Assembly (NCBI GenBank): GCA_034521975.1
Contig: JAXHLR010000006.1
Coordinates: forward strand, 620,001 to 684,000
Direction: 5' to 3'
Length of the DNA stretch: 64,000 nucleotides
From: Acidimicrobiales bacterium
GTDB lineage: Bacteria > Actinomycetota > Acidimicrobiia > Acidimicrobiales > SKKL01
Part shown: positions 37,218 to 46,171 of the stretch, in pieces
How positions within the stretch are numbered: the stretch's first letter is position 1
Layout of the letters: each line of letters starts with the position of its first letter
The notes under the pieces: generated by a model
What the model saw: only the letters and a program-made list of their open reading frames with translations
The model's database searches: none
Told to the model about the DNA's origin: nothing
Position numbers and translations under genes: made by a program

Positions 37218-38306
37218 GTGCCGGCCGCTCCCTTGCACCGCCATCCCGTTCTCGAAGCCGACCTGACCAGGGTCGAAGAGACCTTGCGCGGCTCGGTCGT
37301 CACCGACGACGAGTTCCTCACCGAGGTCGCCAGCCACCTGATCGAAGCCGGGGGCAAGCGGGTGCGGCCCCTGTTCTCGGTGGCCTGCTCGGCGGTGACC
37401 GCCGACACGCTGGCCAGGGCCACCGACGACGCCGTCCGGGGCGGGGTGTCGGTCGAGCTGGTTCACATCGGCTCGCTCTACCACGACGACGTGATGGACG
37501 ACGCCACGACCCGTCGAACGGTGCAGAGCGTCAACGCCCGCTGGGGCAACCTCCGGGCCATCCTCGCCGGCGACTTCCTGCTGGCGAGGGCCTCGGAGAT
37601 CGCCGCCTCGCTCGGCACCGATGTGGCCGGCCTGCTGGCTGCGACCATCGCCAAGCTGTGCGAGGGCCAGGTGCGTGAGCTGCAGACGATGTTCGACCCC
37701 ACCCGCACCGAGGAGGCGTACCTCGCCTCGATCACCGGCAAGACCGCCTCGCTGTTCGCCGCCGCCTGCCGGATCGGCGCCATCGTCGGCGACCTCGAAC
37801 GCTCCCAGATCGACTCGGTGACCACCTTCGGCCACCACTACGGGCTGGCGTTCCAGATGGTCGACGACGTGCTCGATGTGATCGCCACCGACGAGCAGCT
37901 CGGCAAGCCCGCGGGCAACGACCTGGTCGAGGGCGTGTACACGCTGCCGGTCATCCGCGCCATGGCCCTCCCCGGCGGCGACGAGCTGGGCGAGCTGTTG
38001 CGCCAGCCGCTGGCCACCACCAGCGCCGAGGCCATCGCCCGGGCCGCGGCCAGCAGCGACGGCGACCCACCGGCCGACCTCGTCGAACCGGTGCCACTGG
38101 GCGCCCCTGAGGTCGCCCGGGCTCGCGAGATCGCCCGGGCCAACGGCGGGGTCGACTCCGCTCTCGAATCCGCCCGCGACCAAGTGGGCGCGGCCGTGGC
38201 CGCGCTGGCTCCGTTCAACGGCTCCGAGGCGGCCACCGCGCTCGCCGGAGCCGCCGAGCACCTGTTGACCTCGGTCACCGACATCGCCGCCGCCAACCAC
38301 CCCTGA
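37218..38306 (+). CDS. Long-chain polyprenyl diphosphate synthase
   Basis: 362 residues. Trans-isoprenyl synthase fold: GGKRVRPLFSVAC, first Asp-rich motif LYHDDVMDDA, GDFLLARASE, second Asp-rich motif FQMVDDVLD, followed by the usual GNDLVEGVYTLPVI. Builds the polyprenyl tail, most likely of menaquinone; chain length cannot be read with confidence. Length is above average because of an insertion after about residue 260 containing a run of Ala/Asp/Pro. GTG start with a leaderless-type -10. ispF elsewhere in the window belongs to the pathway feeding it. Confidence 0.92.
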   Translation: MPAAPLHRHPVLEADLTRVEETLRGSVVTDDEFLTEVASHLIEAGGKRVRPLFSVACSAVTADTLARATDDAVRGGVSVELVHIGSLYHDDVMDDATTRRTVQSVNARWGNLRAILAGDFLLARASEIAASLGTDVAGLLAATIAKLCEGQVRELQTMFDPTRTEEAYLASITGKTASLFAAACRIGAIVGDLERSQIDSVTTFGHHYGLAFQMVDDVLDVIATDEQLGKPAGNDLVEGVYTLPVIRAMALPGGDELGELLRQPLATTSAEAIARAAASSDGDPPADLVEPVPLGAPEVARAREIARANGGVDSALESARDQVGAAVAALAPFNGSEAATALAGAAEHLLTSVTDIAAANHP

Positions 38307-38353
38307 CGGCGCTGACCTCACCCCCCCCAATCGCGCTCGCCCCACCGCGTCAA

Positions 38354-38371
38354 CCGCGCCCATGGGCGCGG
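38354..38371. repeat. 18-bp perfect palindrome, copy 1
   Basis: CCGCGCCCATGGGCGCGG, self-complementary over its whole length. It shares the 14-bp core GCGCCCATGGGCGC with a second palindrome 41 bp on. Confidence 0.8.
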
Positions 38372-38386
38372 CAAGCGCGCCCTGAC

Positions 38387-38420
38387 AACGGTTCACGCGC
38401 CCATGGGCGCATGAACTGTT
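38387..38420. repeat. 34-bp near-perfect palindrome, copy 2
   Basis: The same 14-bp core GCGCCCATGGGCGC (38397-38410) flanked by GTTCA / TGAAC and outer AAC / GTT arms; the only defects are one C-A mismatch and one possible G-U pair. As RNA it forms a long, nearly loopless hairpin; as DNA it suits a dimeric binding protein. Confidence 0.8.
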
Positions 38421-38863
38421 TCGGTCCGACCCCAAGGGCATGGAAGGAGTAGAACCGGCTGCCTCGCTTCCGTCGGCACCATCGCTGCATCCCAGTCCTA
38501 CGGGCACCTGGCCAAGAGCGTCGTGTTCGGACTCGCGAGATTCGCTCCCAGCCGACACCTCGCAGCGGCGTCCCTCGCGATCGTCGGGGTGGCCGCTGGC
38601 ACATGGCTCGACAGCAGACTCCGCGTCCCTCACACCAGGTGTCCGTCAGACCGGGGGATCTCCAGACGCGCGCGCCAACCCGCCAACGTCACAACCCCAC
38701 CACTCGCCACCCCGGTCCCCCCGAACCTCACGCCCAGGCACCAGCCGCCCGAACTCCACGCCGACCAAAGACACCCTCGCGCCCCGCTCGCCACCGCGAG
38801 ACTCCCACACAAGTTACCGGTCCGCAACCTTTTCCGGTGGCGACGACCGCGACCAGGGAGAAC

Positions 38864-40294
38864 TCAGGTCTGTTCGGGGCGGAGCGTGGGGAAGAGGATG
38901 ACGTCGCGGATGGTGGTGGTGTCGGTGAGCAGCATCACCAGACGGTCGATGCCGATGCCGAGCCCCCCGGTCGGAGGCAGCCCGAACTCGAGGGCCCGGA
39001 TGAAGTCCTCGTCGAGCACCATCGCCTCGGCGTCGCCCGCCGCCTTCATCAACGCCTGGTCCTCCAACCGAGCCCGCTGCTCGTCGGGATCGACCAGCTC
39101 GGTGAAGGCGTTGCCCAGCTCACGGCCCGCCACGATCGGCTCGAACCGCTCGACCATGTCGGGCAGCTCGCGGTGGTCACGGGCCAGCGGGGAGACCTCC
39201 TTGGGGTAGTCGGTGACGAACACCGGCCCCCAGATCTCTGACTCGGTGGTCTTCTCGTAGATCTCCAGCACCAGCTTGCCGGGACCGTCGCCGTCCTTCC
39301 ACGGGATGTCGTGCTCGTCGCAGATGGCACGCAGCTCGCCGACCGGCATGGTCACGTCGATATCGAGCCCGGAGTGCTCCTTCACCAACTCGACCAGGGT
39401 GGCCCGACGCCAGGGAGGCGTGAGATCGAGCTCGCGGCCGCCATAGGTCAACACCGTGGTGCCGCAGACCTCGGTGGCGAGGTGAGCGACGAGCTCCTCG
39501 GTGAGGGCCATCATGTCGGTGTAGTCGGCATAGGCCTGGTACAGCTCGAGCATCGTGAACTCGGGGTTGTGGCGGGTCGACAACCCCTCGTTGCGGAACA
39601 CCCGACCGATCTCGAAGACCCGCTCCATGCCACCGACCACCAGCCGCTTGAGATACAGCTCGGGCGCGACCCGCAGGTAGAGGTCGAGATCGAGGGCGTT
39701 GTGGTGGGTGGTGAAGGGCCGCGCCAGCGCGCCACCGGGGATGAGGTGCAACAACGGGGTCTCGACCTCGACGAAGTCGCGGTCCTCGAGCCACCGCCTG
39801 GTGAGGCTCAGGATCCGGCTGCGGGTGCGCAACGCCTCGGCCTCGTCGGACACCCACAGGTCGACATAGCGTTGCCGGTACCGGATGTCGGGGTCGGACA
39901 GGCCGTGCCACTTGTCGGGGAACGAGCGGCGGGCCTCGGCCAGGATCACCCACTCGTCGACCCGGACCGACAGCTCGCCCCGGCGGGTGGTCATGACCAC
40001 GCCCCGAACCCCGATCCAGTCGCCGAGGGAGAGATCGCAGAAGCCGTCGAAGTCGGGGGTGGTGGCGGCCACGCCGAAGAGCTGGATGCGGCCCGACCCA
40101 TCCTGGAGGGTGCCGAAGGCGAGCTTGCCCTGAACCCTGCGCAGCATGAGCCGACCGGCGACGGTGACGACCGTGTCGGTCTCGGTGCCAGGCTCGAGGT
40201 CGCCCCACTTGGCGGCCACCTCGGCGGCGGTCGCGTCCGGTTCGAAGCGGTACGGGATGTCGGGGCGGGGGCTGGGTGCGTCGGGTTCGGTCAT
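38864..40294 (-). CDS. lysS: Lysyl-tRNA synthetase, class II
   Basis: 476 residues from ATG 40294. OB-fold anticodon domain ([20 protein letters not shown]), then class II motifs: motif 1 ([20 protein letters not shown]), motif 2 ([20 protein letters not shown]) and motif 3 ([15 protein letters not shown]). Charges tRNA-Lys. The ATG overlaps the coaX stop (TGATG), so it is translationally coupled to the vitamin operon, as known in other actinobacteria. A longer frame to 40420 is spurious. Confidence 0.97.
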   Translation of the reverse strand: MTEPDAPSPRPDIPYRFEPDATAAEVAAKWGDLEPGTETDTVVTVAGRLMLRRVQGKLAFGTLQDGSGRIQLFGVAATTPDFDGFCDLSLGDWIGVRGVVMTTRRGELSVRVDEWVILAEARRSFPDKWHGLSDPDIRYRQRYVDLWVSDEAEALRTRSRILSLTRRWLEDRDFVEVETPLLHLIPGGALARPFTTHHNALDLDLYLRVAPELYLKRLVVGGMERVFEIGRVFRNEGLSTRHNPEFTMLELYQAYADYTDMMALTEELVAHLATEVCGTTVLTYGGRELDLTPPWRRATLVELVKEHSGLDIDVTMPVGELRAICDEHDIPWKDGDGPGKLVLEIYEKTTESEIWGPVFVTDYPKEVSPLARDHRELPDMVERFEPIVAGRELGNAFTELVDPDEQRARLEDQALMKAAGDAEAMVLDEDFIRALEFGLPPTGGLGIGIDRLVMLLTDTTTIRDVILFPTLRPEQT

Positions 40295-41091
40295 CACTCG
40301 GCGTTCTTGGCGTGGACGAGGCGGAGCCCGTGGAGGGTGATCCACGGTTCGATCTGGTCGATGGTGGCCGAATACGGGGCGATGAGCGAACCCAATCCGC
40401 CGGTGGCCACCACCCGGCACTCCCCGATCTCCTCCTCGATGCGGGTGACGAGGCCGTCGACCTGTCCCGCGAACCCGAAGATCGCTCCCGCCTGGATGGC
40501 CTCGACGGTGGTCCTGCCGATGACGCTTCGCGGCTCGATCAGCTCGACGGCGCGCAGGGCCGAGGCCCGCTGGAACAGCGCATCAAGGCTGATGTCGACG
40601 CCGGGAGCGATGGCGCCGCCGAGGTATTCGCCCTTGGACGAGATGACGTCGCAGGTGGTGGCGGTGCCGAAGTCGACCACCACCGTCGGACCGCCGTAGA
40701 GGTGCCAGGCGCCCACGGCGTTGGCGATGCGGTCGGCTCCGACCTCGCGCGGGTTGTCGGTGGAGATGGCGATGCCGGTGCGCACCCCTGGTTCGATCAC
40801 CACGGGATCGACCTCGAAGTAGCGGGTGCTCATGTCGCGCAGCGCCGAGGTGATGCGGGGAACCCCCGAGGAGACGGCGATGCCCTGGATCGCCCAGGGA
40901 TCCTTGGACAGGCGCGAGTCGAGGAAACTGCGGATGGCCACCGACAGTTCATCGGCGGTGCGCTCGGCGGTGGTGGCGATGCGCCAGTGGTCGAGCAGCC
41001 CTTCGGCCGCCGAGTTGGCCTCCGCCGCGTCGTCGCCGTCGTAGAGGCCGATGACGGTGGTGGTGTTGCCGACGTCGATGACGAGCAACAT
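40294..41091 (-). CDS. coaX: Type III pantothenate kinase
   Basis: 265 residues. Starts [17 protein letters not shown], the ASKHA phosphate-1 loop of CoaX, with [26 protein letters not shown] and [14 protein letters not shown]. Phosphorylates pantothenate in the first step of CoA synthesis; this type is usually insensitive to CoA feedback and needs a monovalent cation. Both ends overlap neighbours by one base (TGATG with nadC before and lysS after). A longer frame upstream is not real. Confidence 0.96.
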   Translation of the reverse strand: MLLVIDVGNTTTVIGLYDGDDAAEANSAAEGLLDHWRIATTAERTADELSVAIRSFLDSRLSKDPWAIQGIAVSSGVPRITSALRDMSTRYFEVDPVVIEPGVRTGIAISTDNPREVGADRIANAVGAWHLYGGPTVVVDFGTATTCDVISSKGEYLGGAIAPGVDISLDALFQRASALRAVELIEPRSVIGRTTVEAIQAGAIFGFAGQVDGLVTRIEEEIGECRVVATGGLGSLIAPYSATIDQIEPWITLHGLRLVHAKNAE

Positions 41092-42026
41092 CAGGCGATC
41101 CCCTCTCCCTCGGGAGTGATGTCGAGTCCGATGTCGAGCACCGGCGCGGAGTTGGTGATGGCCCCCACCGAGATGCAGTCGGCGCCCACCTCCGCGAGTG
41201 CGGCGATCGTGTCGAGGGTGACCCCGCCGCTGATCTCGACCAGGACCCCGGGCCGCGCCGATCGGACCAGCTCGACCGCTCGGCGGGCGGTGTCGGGTGT
41301 CATGTTGTCGAGCAGCACCGCGGTGGCACCGGCGTCGACCGCGGCCGCGACCTGGTCGAGCCGGTCGCACTCGACCTGGACGGTACGGCCCGGCCACTGG
41401 GCCCGGGCACGTTCGACCGCGACGGCGATCGAGGTGCCGACCAGGTGGTTGTCCTTGAGCATCACCCACTCGGACAGGTTCCCCCGGTGGTTGGCGCACC
41501 CTCCGGCACGCACCGCCGCCTTCTGCAGCGCTCGGAGGCCGGGGATGGTCTTTCGGGTGTCCCACACCAGCGTGGTGCTGGATCCAGCGGCCTCGCGGTA
41601 GCGGGCCGCCATGGTGGCGACACCGGAGAGATGGCCGAGGAAGTTCAGGGCGGTGCGCTCGGCGGTCAGCATCGACGCCAACGGCCCGTCGATGCGACCG
41701 ATGGTCGAGCCCGGCTCGACGTGGTCGCCGTCGCGGCGCGACCAGGTCACGGTGAGTGCCGGATCGACCTGGTGGCAGGTCTCGGCCACACAGGCGGTGC
41801 CGGAGACCAGCCCCGCCTCGCGGGCGACGAGCACCCCGCTGGCGGTCGTGGTGGGTGCGAGCAGCGCCGAGGTGATGTCGCCGAGGGGCGTGAGGTCTTC
41901 TGCCAGGGCGCGCCGGACCGCGTCGCGGACTGCCGGAACGGGGGGTTCGACGATCGGGTTCACAGGCGCACCAGCCTGCCCGGTCGACCGGATCGGTGGC
42001 GAGCCCGGTACCGGTTCACCGGTCAC
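41091..42026 (-). CDS. nadC: Quinolinate phosphoribosyltransferase (decarboxylating)
   Basis: 311 residues. EDLTPLGDITSALL, NFLGHLSGVATMAARY, DTRKTIPGLRALQKAAVRAG, GGCANHRGNLSEWVMLKDNH and LDNMTPDTARRAVEL are all NadC hallmarks; the Arg and Lys residues here bind quinolinate and PRPP. Makes nicotinate mononucleotide for NAD. The GTG at 42026 overlaps the nadB stop; a GTG at 41963 would give a start closer to other NadCs and trim a Pro/Gly-rich tail. Coupled to coaX by TGATG. Confidence 0.96.
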   Translation of the reverse strand: MTGEPVPGSPPIRSTGQAGAPVNPIVEPPVPAVRDAVRRALAEDLTPLGDITSALLAPTTTASGVLVAREAGLVSGTACVAETCHQVDPALTVTWSRRDGDHVEPGSTIGRIDGPLASMLTAERTALNFLGHLSGVATMAARYREAAGSSTTLVWDTRKTIPGLRALQKAAVRAGGCANHRGNLSEWVMLKDNHLVGTSIAVAVERARAQWPGRTVQVECDRLDQVAAAVDAGATAVLLDNMTPDTARRAVELVRSARPGVLVEISGGVTLDTIAALAEVGADCISVGAITNSAPVLDIGLDITPEGEGIA

Positions 42027-43608
42027 CGCCCCGACGCTGGATCACGTGCCGCACCCGCTGGTCGGCCGAGGGATCGGGGAAGTCGCTGCGGGTGTGGCAC
42101 CCCCGGCTCTCGGTGCGGGCATCGGCCGCCGCGATCAGCGCGGTGGCGACATCGAGCAGGTTGCGCAGCTCCCAACCGGCGATGTCGCCGTGCTCGTCGA
42201 CCGACACCTCGGCAGCCAGCGATCTGACGGTGGTGACGGCCTCGGCGAGCGAGGAGGTGTCGCGGACCACGCCCGCATTGCGGCTCATCACCTCCTGCAA
42301 GGTGGTCTTGAGGACCTGCGGATCGCCGTGCCCGGGACCGAACCGGAGGCCTGGATCATCGATGGCACGGCCCGCGATCGCCTCCCCGGCGTCGGCACCG
42401 GCCAGCGACCTCATCGCCCCGTCGGGCGACGGTCCGTCACGACCGGCTTCGATCGCCTCGACACAGCGGAACCCGAAGACCATGCCGTCGAGCAGCGAGT
42501 TCGAGGCCAGACGGTTGGCGCCGTGGACCCCGCTGCCGGCGGTCTCTCCCGCAGCCCACAACCCCGGCAGGCTGCTGGCCCCGTGGAGATCGGTCAGGAT
42601 CCCACCGCAGTGGTAGTGGGCGGCCGGGGCGATGGGCAACAGGTCGGTGCTGGGGTCGAGCCCGGTGCGCTCGAGCGCGGCGGCGATGGTGGGAAAGCGG
42701 GCGGCGAAGTCCTGGAGGCCGCGGGCGTCGAGATAGCAGTGGTCGACCCCGAGGTCGAGCATCCGGCGCATCATCGCCCGCGAGACCTGGTCGCGGGGCA
42801 ACAGCTCGTCGACGAACCGTTCGCCCGAGGTGTCGCGGATGAGGGCGCCGTGGCCCCGCAACGCCTCGGACAGCAGCGGGCGGGGCATCGCCGGATGGTG
42901 CAGGGCGGTGGGATGGAACTGCATGAACTCGAGATCGGCGACCGCCGCGCCGGCGCGCAGGGCCATGGCGATGCCGTCGCCGGTGGCCTCGGGCGGGTTG
43001 GTGGTCACCGAGTAGAGCTGACCCGACCCACCGGTGGCCAGCAGCACGTGTCGGGCGCGGATGGTGTGGAGCTTGCCCTGATCGTCGAGCGCGACGACCC
43101 CCCGGCACCGGCCGTCCTCGACGACCAGGTCGACGGCGAAGGTGTGCTCGTGCAACGCCGCGGCCGTGGCCCGCACCGCTTCGACCAGGGCCCGCTCCAC
43201 CTCGATGCCGGTGGCCGCTCCCCCCGCGTGCAGGATCCGGGGTAGCGAGTGACCGCCCTCACGAGCCAAGAGGTAGCCGCCGTGCTCGTCGAGGTCGAAC
43301 GCGGCGCCGAACCCGATCAGTTCGTTGACCCGGGCCGGACCCTCATCGACCAGGACCCGCACGGCATCGCTGTCGCACAGCCCCGCTCCCGCTGCCAGGG
43401 TGTCGGCCAGGTGCAGGTCGGTGGAGTCGGGGTCACCACCGAGGACCGCCGCCACTCCACCCTGGGCCCACCGGGTGGCCGACTGGGTGAGCTCACCCTT
43501 GGTGATGATGCCCACCCGCATGCCGTGGCTGCCCGCGGCCCGCACCGCAGCCGAGAGTCCGGCGACACCGCTGCCGAGCACCACGAGGTCGAGCTGCTGG
43601 TCGATCAC
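42016..43608 (-). CDS. nadB: L-aspartate oxidase
   Basis: 530 residues from GTG 43608, which overlaps the panC stop (GTGA). FAD-binding VVLGSGVAGLSAAVRAAG, the succinate dehydrogenase-like active-site region (FMQFHPTAL, MPRPLLSEALRGHGALI) and HYHCGGILTDLHG are present, then a helical C-terminal domain with SLAEAVTTV. Oxidises aspartate to iminoaspartate. The quinolinate synthase partner nadA is not in the window, although nadB usually lies beside it. Confidence 0.95.
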   Translation of the reverse strand: MIDQQLDLVVLGSGVAGLSAAVRAAGSHGMRVGIITKGELTQSATRWAQGGVAAVLGGDPDSTDLHLADTLAAGAGLCDSDAVRVLVDEGPARVNELIGFGAAFDLDEHGGYLLAREGGHSLPRILHAGGAATGIEVERALVEAVRATAAALHEHTFAVDLVVEDGRCRGVVALDDQGKLHTIRARHVLLATGGSGQLYSVTTNPPEATGDGIAMALRAGAAVADLEFMQFHPTALHHPAMPRPLLSEALRGHGALIRDTSGERFVDELLPRDQVSRAMMRRMLDLGVDHCYLDARGLQDFAARFPTIAAALERTGLDPSTDLLPIAPAAHYHCGGILTDLHGASSLPGLWAAGETAGSGVHGANRLASNSLLDGMVFGFRCVEAIEAGRDGPSPDGAMRSLAGADAGEAIAGRAIDDPGLRFGPGHGDPQVLKTTLQEVMSRNAGVVRDTSSLAEAVTTVRSLAAEVSVDEHGDIAGWELRNLLDVATALIAAADARTESRGCHTRSDFPDPSADQRVRHVIQRRGGDR

Positions 43609-44477
43609 GTGTCGCTCCCCGCGACGACCGCACCGACGTTGTCGATGAGCCGGGTCGAGCCGAGCCGGATCGCTCCCAGGAGCCGTACGGGTCGTGCGGC
43701 GACTGGTTCGAGCGGTCCGTGCGGTTCGAGAGCGACCGGATCGGCGACCTCGAGGTAGTCGAGCTCGGCCAGTGGCTCGGCCGCGACGACCTTCTGCATC
43801 GCCATCCGGACCTCGTCGGCGTGGGCGGCACCGGCTTCGACCAGCTCGGCTCCGGCGCACAGCGCCCGGTGGAGCACGGGAGCGGCGGCGCGCTGGTCGG
43901 TGTCGAGGTAGGCGTTGCGGCTCGACATGGCCAGACCATCGTCCTCGCGGACCGTCGGGCAGGCGACGACCTCGACCGGCATCGACAGGTCCGACACCAT
44001 GCGCCGCACCACCGCGACCTGCTGGAAGTCCTTCTCGCCGAAGTAAGCCCGACACGGCCCCGAGATGGCGAACAGCTTGGCGACCACCGTGGCCACCCCG
44101 GCGAAGTGGGTGGGACGGCTGGCGCCCTCGAGCCGTTCGGACACACCGGACACCGACACGGTGGTGGCCACCGGCTGCGGATACATCTCGGCGGCCGACG
44201 GCACGAAGAGCACCCCGACACCCGACCCGGAGGCCAGCCCCCGGTCCCGGTCGAGGTCTCGGGGGTAGGCGTCGAGATCCTCGCTGGGGGCGAACTGCAG
44301 CGGGTTCACGAAGATCGAGGCCAGGACCACGTCGCACTCGGCCGCTGCCCGCTCCATGAGCGACAGGTGTCCGGCGTGGAGGTAGCCCATGGTGGGGACG
44401 AACCCGATGGTGCGACCCTCCCGCCGCTCACCGTCGAGCACCGCCCGCAACTCGGCGATCGTCGCCACCTCGCGCAT
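43605..44477 (-). CDS. panC: Pantothenate synthetase
   Basis: 290 residues. FVPTMGYLHAGHLSLMERA carries the ATP-binding HIGH-like motif; FVNPLQFAPSEDLDAYPRDL, FGEKDFQQVAVVRRMV and LAMSSRNAYL bind pantoate, ATP and beta-alanine. Condenses pantoate and beta-alanine. panD, which often follows, is absent; nadB follows instead. Coupled to the DUF2520 gene by TGATG. Confidence 0.97.
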   Translation of the reverse strand: MREVATIAELRAVLDGERREGRTIGFVPTMGYLHAGHLSLMERAAAECDVVLASIFVNPLQFAPSEDLDAYPRDLDRDRGLASGSGVGVLFVPSAAEMYPQPVATTVSVSGVSERLEGASRPTHFAGVATVVAKLFAISGPCRAYFGEKDFQQVAVVRRMVSDLSMPVEVVACPTVREDDGLAMSSRNAYLDTDQRAAAPVLHRALCAGAELVEAGAAHADEVRMAMQKVVAAEPLAELDYLEVADPVALEPHGPLEPVAARPVRLLGAIRLGSTRLIDNVGAVVAGSDT

Positions 44478-45247
44478 CAGTGCCCACCTCCGGTGCGGCC
44501 GTTGGCATCGGCGACACCGTCCCGAACAGCGAGCAGGCGACCGGCTCGGGCGGCCATGGCCTCATAGGCCGGTCGCTCGGCAGGGTCGATCGCCGCCAGG
44601 TGCCGGTCGATGGTGGCCTGGTCGCCTCTGGCCACGGGTCCGGTGAGCGCCGCCCGCGGGCCCATCACCTCGACGTTGTCGATCGTGGTGCGAACCAGGT
44701 CGAGGTAGGCCTCGAGCGGGACTTCGGCAACGGCGGCGACCCGCTCCACCTGGGCGAGCAGCGCCACCAGGTGGTTGGAGGCGATGCAGGCGGCGGCGTG
44801 ATAGCTGGCGCGGTGTTCGTCGGACACCTCGACCACCGTGCCCCCGAGGTCGGCGACGGCCCCACGCACCAGGCGGTCTCCCCCTGCGGTGTCGGCCGCC
44901 ACGGCGAACCACGCGCCCTCCTGCAAGCGCCGGGCGCCGGTATCGGGACGCGGGATCGTCACCAGCGGGTGCATCGACGCGCGGTGGGGATGGATCCCGA
45001 GGACGTCGAGCCCCAGCGACCCGGCGAGATGGGCGACCACGGTGCCGGGAGCGGGGGTCATCTGGGCCGCGACCTCGGCGACCGAGGCATCGGGGGTGGC
45101 GATCACGCACAGGTCGACACCGATGGCGGCGGTGGCCAGATCGTCGCCTCGTCGGTAGGGCGGTTCGACCTCCCACCCCACGGCACCGAGGGCGAGCGCG
45201 AGCGCACTGCCCGCCCGTCCCGGTCCGATGATGCGCACGGTAGCCAC
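44477..45247 (-). CDS. Rossmann-like NAD(P)-binding protein with DUF2520
   Basis: 256 residues from GTG 45247, which has GGAGG upstream. N-terminal dinucleotide fold VRIIGPGRAGSALALALGAV and VIATPDASVAEVAAQM, and a C-terminal DUF2520 domain (YHAAACIASNHLVALLAQVE; ALTGPVARGDQATIDRHLAA). It resembles ketopantoate reductase-like and 6-phosphogluconate dehydrogenase-type folds and is a constant neighbour of panC in actinobacteria, which makes ketopantoate reduction a tempting but unproven role. Confidence 0.87.
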   Translation of the reverse strand: MATVRIIGPGRAGSALALALGAVGWEVEPPYRRGDDLATAAIGVDLCVIATPDASVAEVAAQMTPAPGTVVAHLAGSLGLDVLGIHPHRASMHPLVTIPRPDTGARRLQEGAWFAVAADTAGGDRLVRGAVADLGGTVVEVSDEHRASYHAAACIASNHLVALLAQVERVAAVAEVPLEAYLDLVRTTIDNVEVMGPRAALTGPVARGDQATIDRHLAAIDPAERPAYEAMAARAGRLLAVRDGVADANGRTGGGH

Positions 45248-45337
45248 GTGGTCCTCCGATCCAGCCCGCTGCGGTGCCGGTCGTCCCTTCGGAACGCTAC
45301 CGGCCCGCGGCACCGACGAGCGAGGTCGTCGGCGGTC

Positions 45338-45790
45338 TCACCGGTCGTCCACCCGGTCGACGACGTCGGTCTCGTCGACCCGCCAGTCCAGCTCGGCCAG
45401 GTCCGGAGCCAGCTCGAGCAGCGGCACCTGGACGAAGCGCCGCTCGAGCATCCGGGGGTGAGGCACCTCCAGATCGGGCTCGTCGATCCGGACCCCGTCG
45501 ATCCACACGATGTCGACATCGAGGGTGCGTGGCCCCCACCGCTCGACCCTGACCCGCTCGGCGGCAGCCTCGAGGCGGGCGCAGAGCCCGAGCAGTTCCC
45601 GGGCGTCGAGCGCGGTGTCGAGCTCGACCACCATGTTGAGGTACGGCCCTTGTGCCTCCGGCCCGCCGACCGGGGCGGTCTCATACACCGACGACGTCGC
45701 CACCAGATCCGGCATGGCGGTCACCGCCTCGCGGAGGCGAGCCCGCCGGTCGCCGAGGTTGGACCCGAGTGCCAGAAGTGCCCGGGCCAC
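45338..45790 (-). CDS. folK: 2-amino-4-hydroxy-6-hydroxymethyldihydropteridine pyrophosphokinase
   Basis: 150 residues from GTG. ALLALGSNLGDRRARLREAV, SVYETAPVGGPEAQGPYLNM, RVERWGPRTLDVDIVWIDG and VPHPRMLERRFV are the four conserved blocks; the D-x-D of LDVDIV holds the magnesium ions. Attaches pyrophosphate to the pterin alcohol for FolP. It follows folB by 3 nt. A 90-bp gap then separates it from DUF2520. Confidence 0.96.
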   Translation of the reverse strand: MARALLALGSNLGDRRARLREAVTAMPDLVATSSVYETAPVGGPEAQGPYLNMVVELDTALDARELLGLCARLEAAAERVRVERWGPRTLDVDIVWIDGVRIDEPDLEVPHPRMLERRFVQVPLLELAPDLAELDWRVDETDVVDRVDDR

Positions 45791-45793
45791 CGC

Positions 45794-46171
45794 TCAACCA
45801 CCACGGGTGCGGGCGATGGTCACGCCCGCGGTGTCGAGATGGACCGGCACCGGTGGACGCAGCTTGCGGACCGTCACGGTGACCGCACGGACGTGCTGGG
45901 ACGCGAGCACCGCGGTGGCGATGGCCTCGGCCAGACGTTCGAGCAGCACGAACCGGGTCTCGTCGACGATCGTGGAGACGACCTGGGCCAGGTCGCCGTA
46001 GTCGACGGTGTCGGCCAGATCGTCGGAGGCGCCGGCGGGCGCAAGGTCAGCCACCACGTCGAGATCGATCTCGAAGGGTTGGGCGCGCTCGCGCTCCTCG
46101 GGCAGCGCACCGCAGATGCCGACCGCCCGGATGCCCCGCAGCTCGATGCGGTCGGCTTCGGGACCGGTCAC
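45794..46171 (-). CDS. folB: Dihydroneopterin aldolase
   Basis: 125 residues from GTG 46171, overlapping the preceding stop (GTGA). IELRGIRAVGICGALPEER, FEIDLDVVADL, DTVDYGDLAQVV, FVLLERLAEAIATAVL and VTVTVRKLRPPVPVHLDTAG match FolB, with the catalytic Lys in RKLRPP and the substrate-binding Glu in LLERLAE. Splits dihydroneopterin to hydroxymethyldihydropterin. Between the phosphatase-like gene and folK. Confidence 0.95.
   Translation of the reverse strand: MTGPEADRIELRGIRAVGICGALPEERERAQPFEIDLDVVADLAPAGASDDLADTVDYGDLAQVVSTIVDETRFVLLERLAEAIATAVLASQHVRAVTVTVRKLRPPVPVHLDTAGVTIARTRGG

Larger units (their letters stand above)
38307..38863. other. 557-bp region without a convincing gene
   Basis: The longest gene-free stretch here. 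Open frames exist in several phases on both strands but none has family similarity, a good ribosome site or codon bias like the neighbours; bases look less GC-skewed by codon position. It contains two large palindromes near its left end (annotated). It lies between convergent genes (polyprenyl synthase and lysS). It could be decayed coding DNA or a structural spacer; nothing more can be said. Confidence 0.6.

Noticed and set aside
34798-37266. Long open frame (822 codons) antisense to clpC
   Set aside because: It is the mirror of a highly conserved gene; GC-rich codon bias leaves the opposite frame open. The residues are low-complexity (Leu/Gly/Asp/Val) and match no family.
38350-38827. Short open frames in the 38.3-38.9 kb gap
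   Set aside because: Overlapping frames on both strands, none with a ribosome site, family match or the local codon bias.
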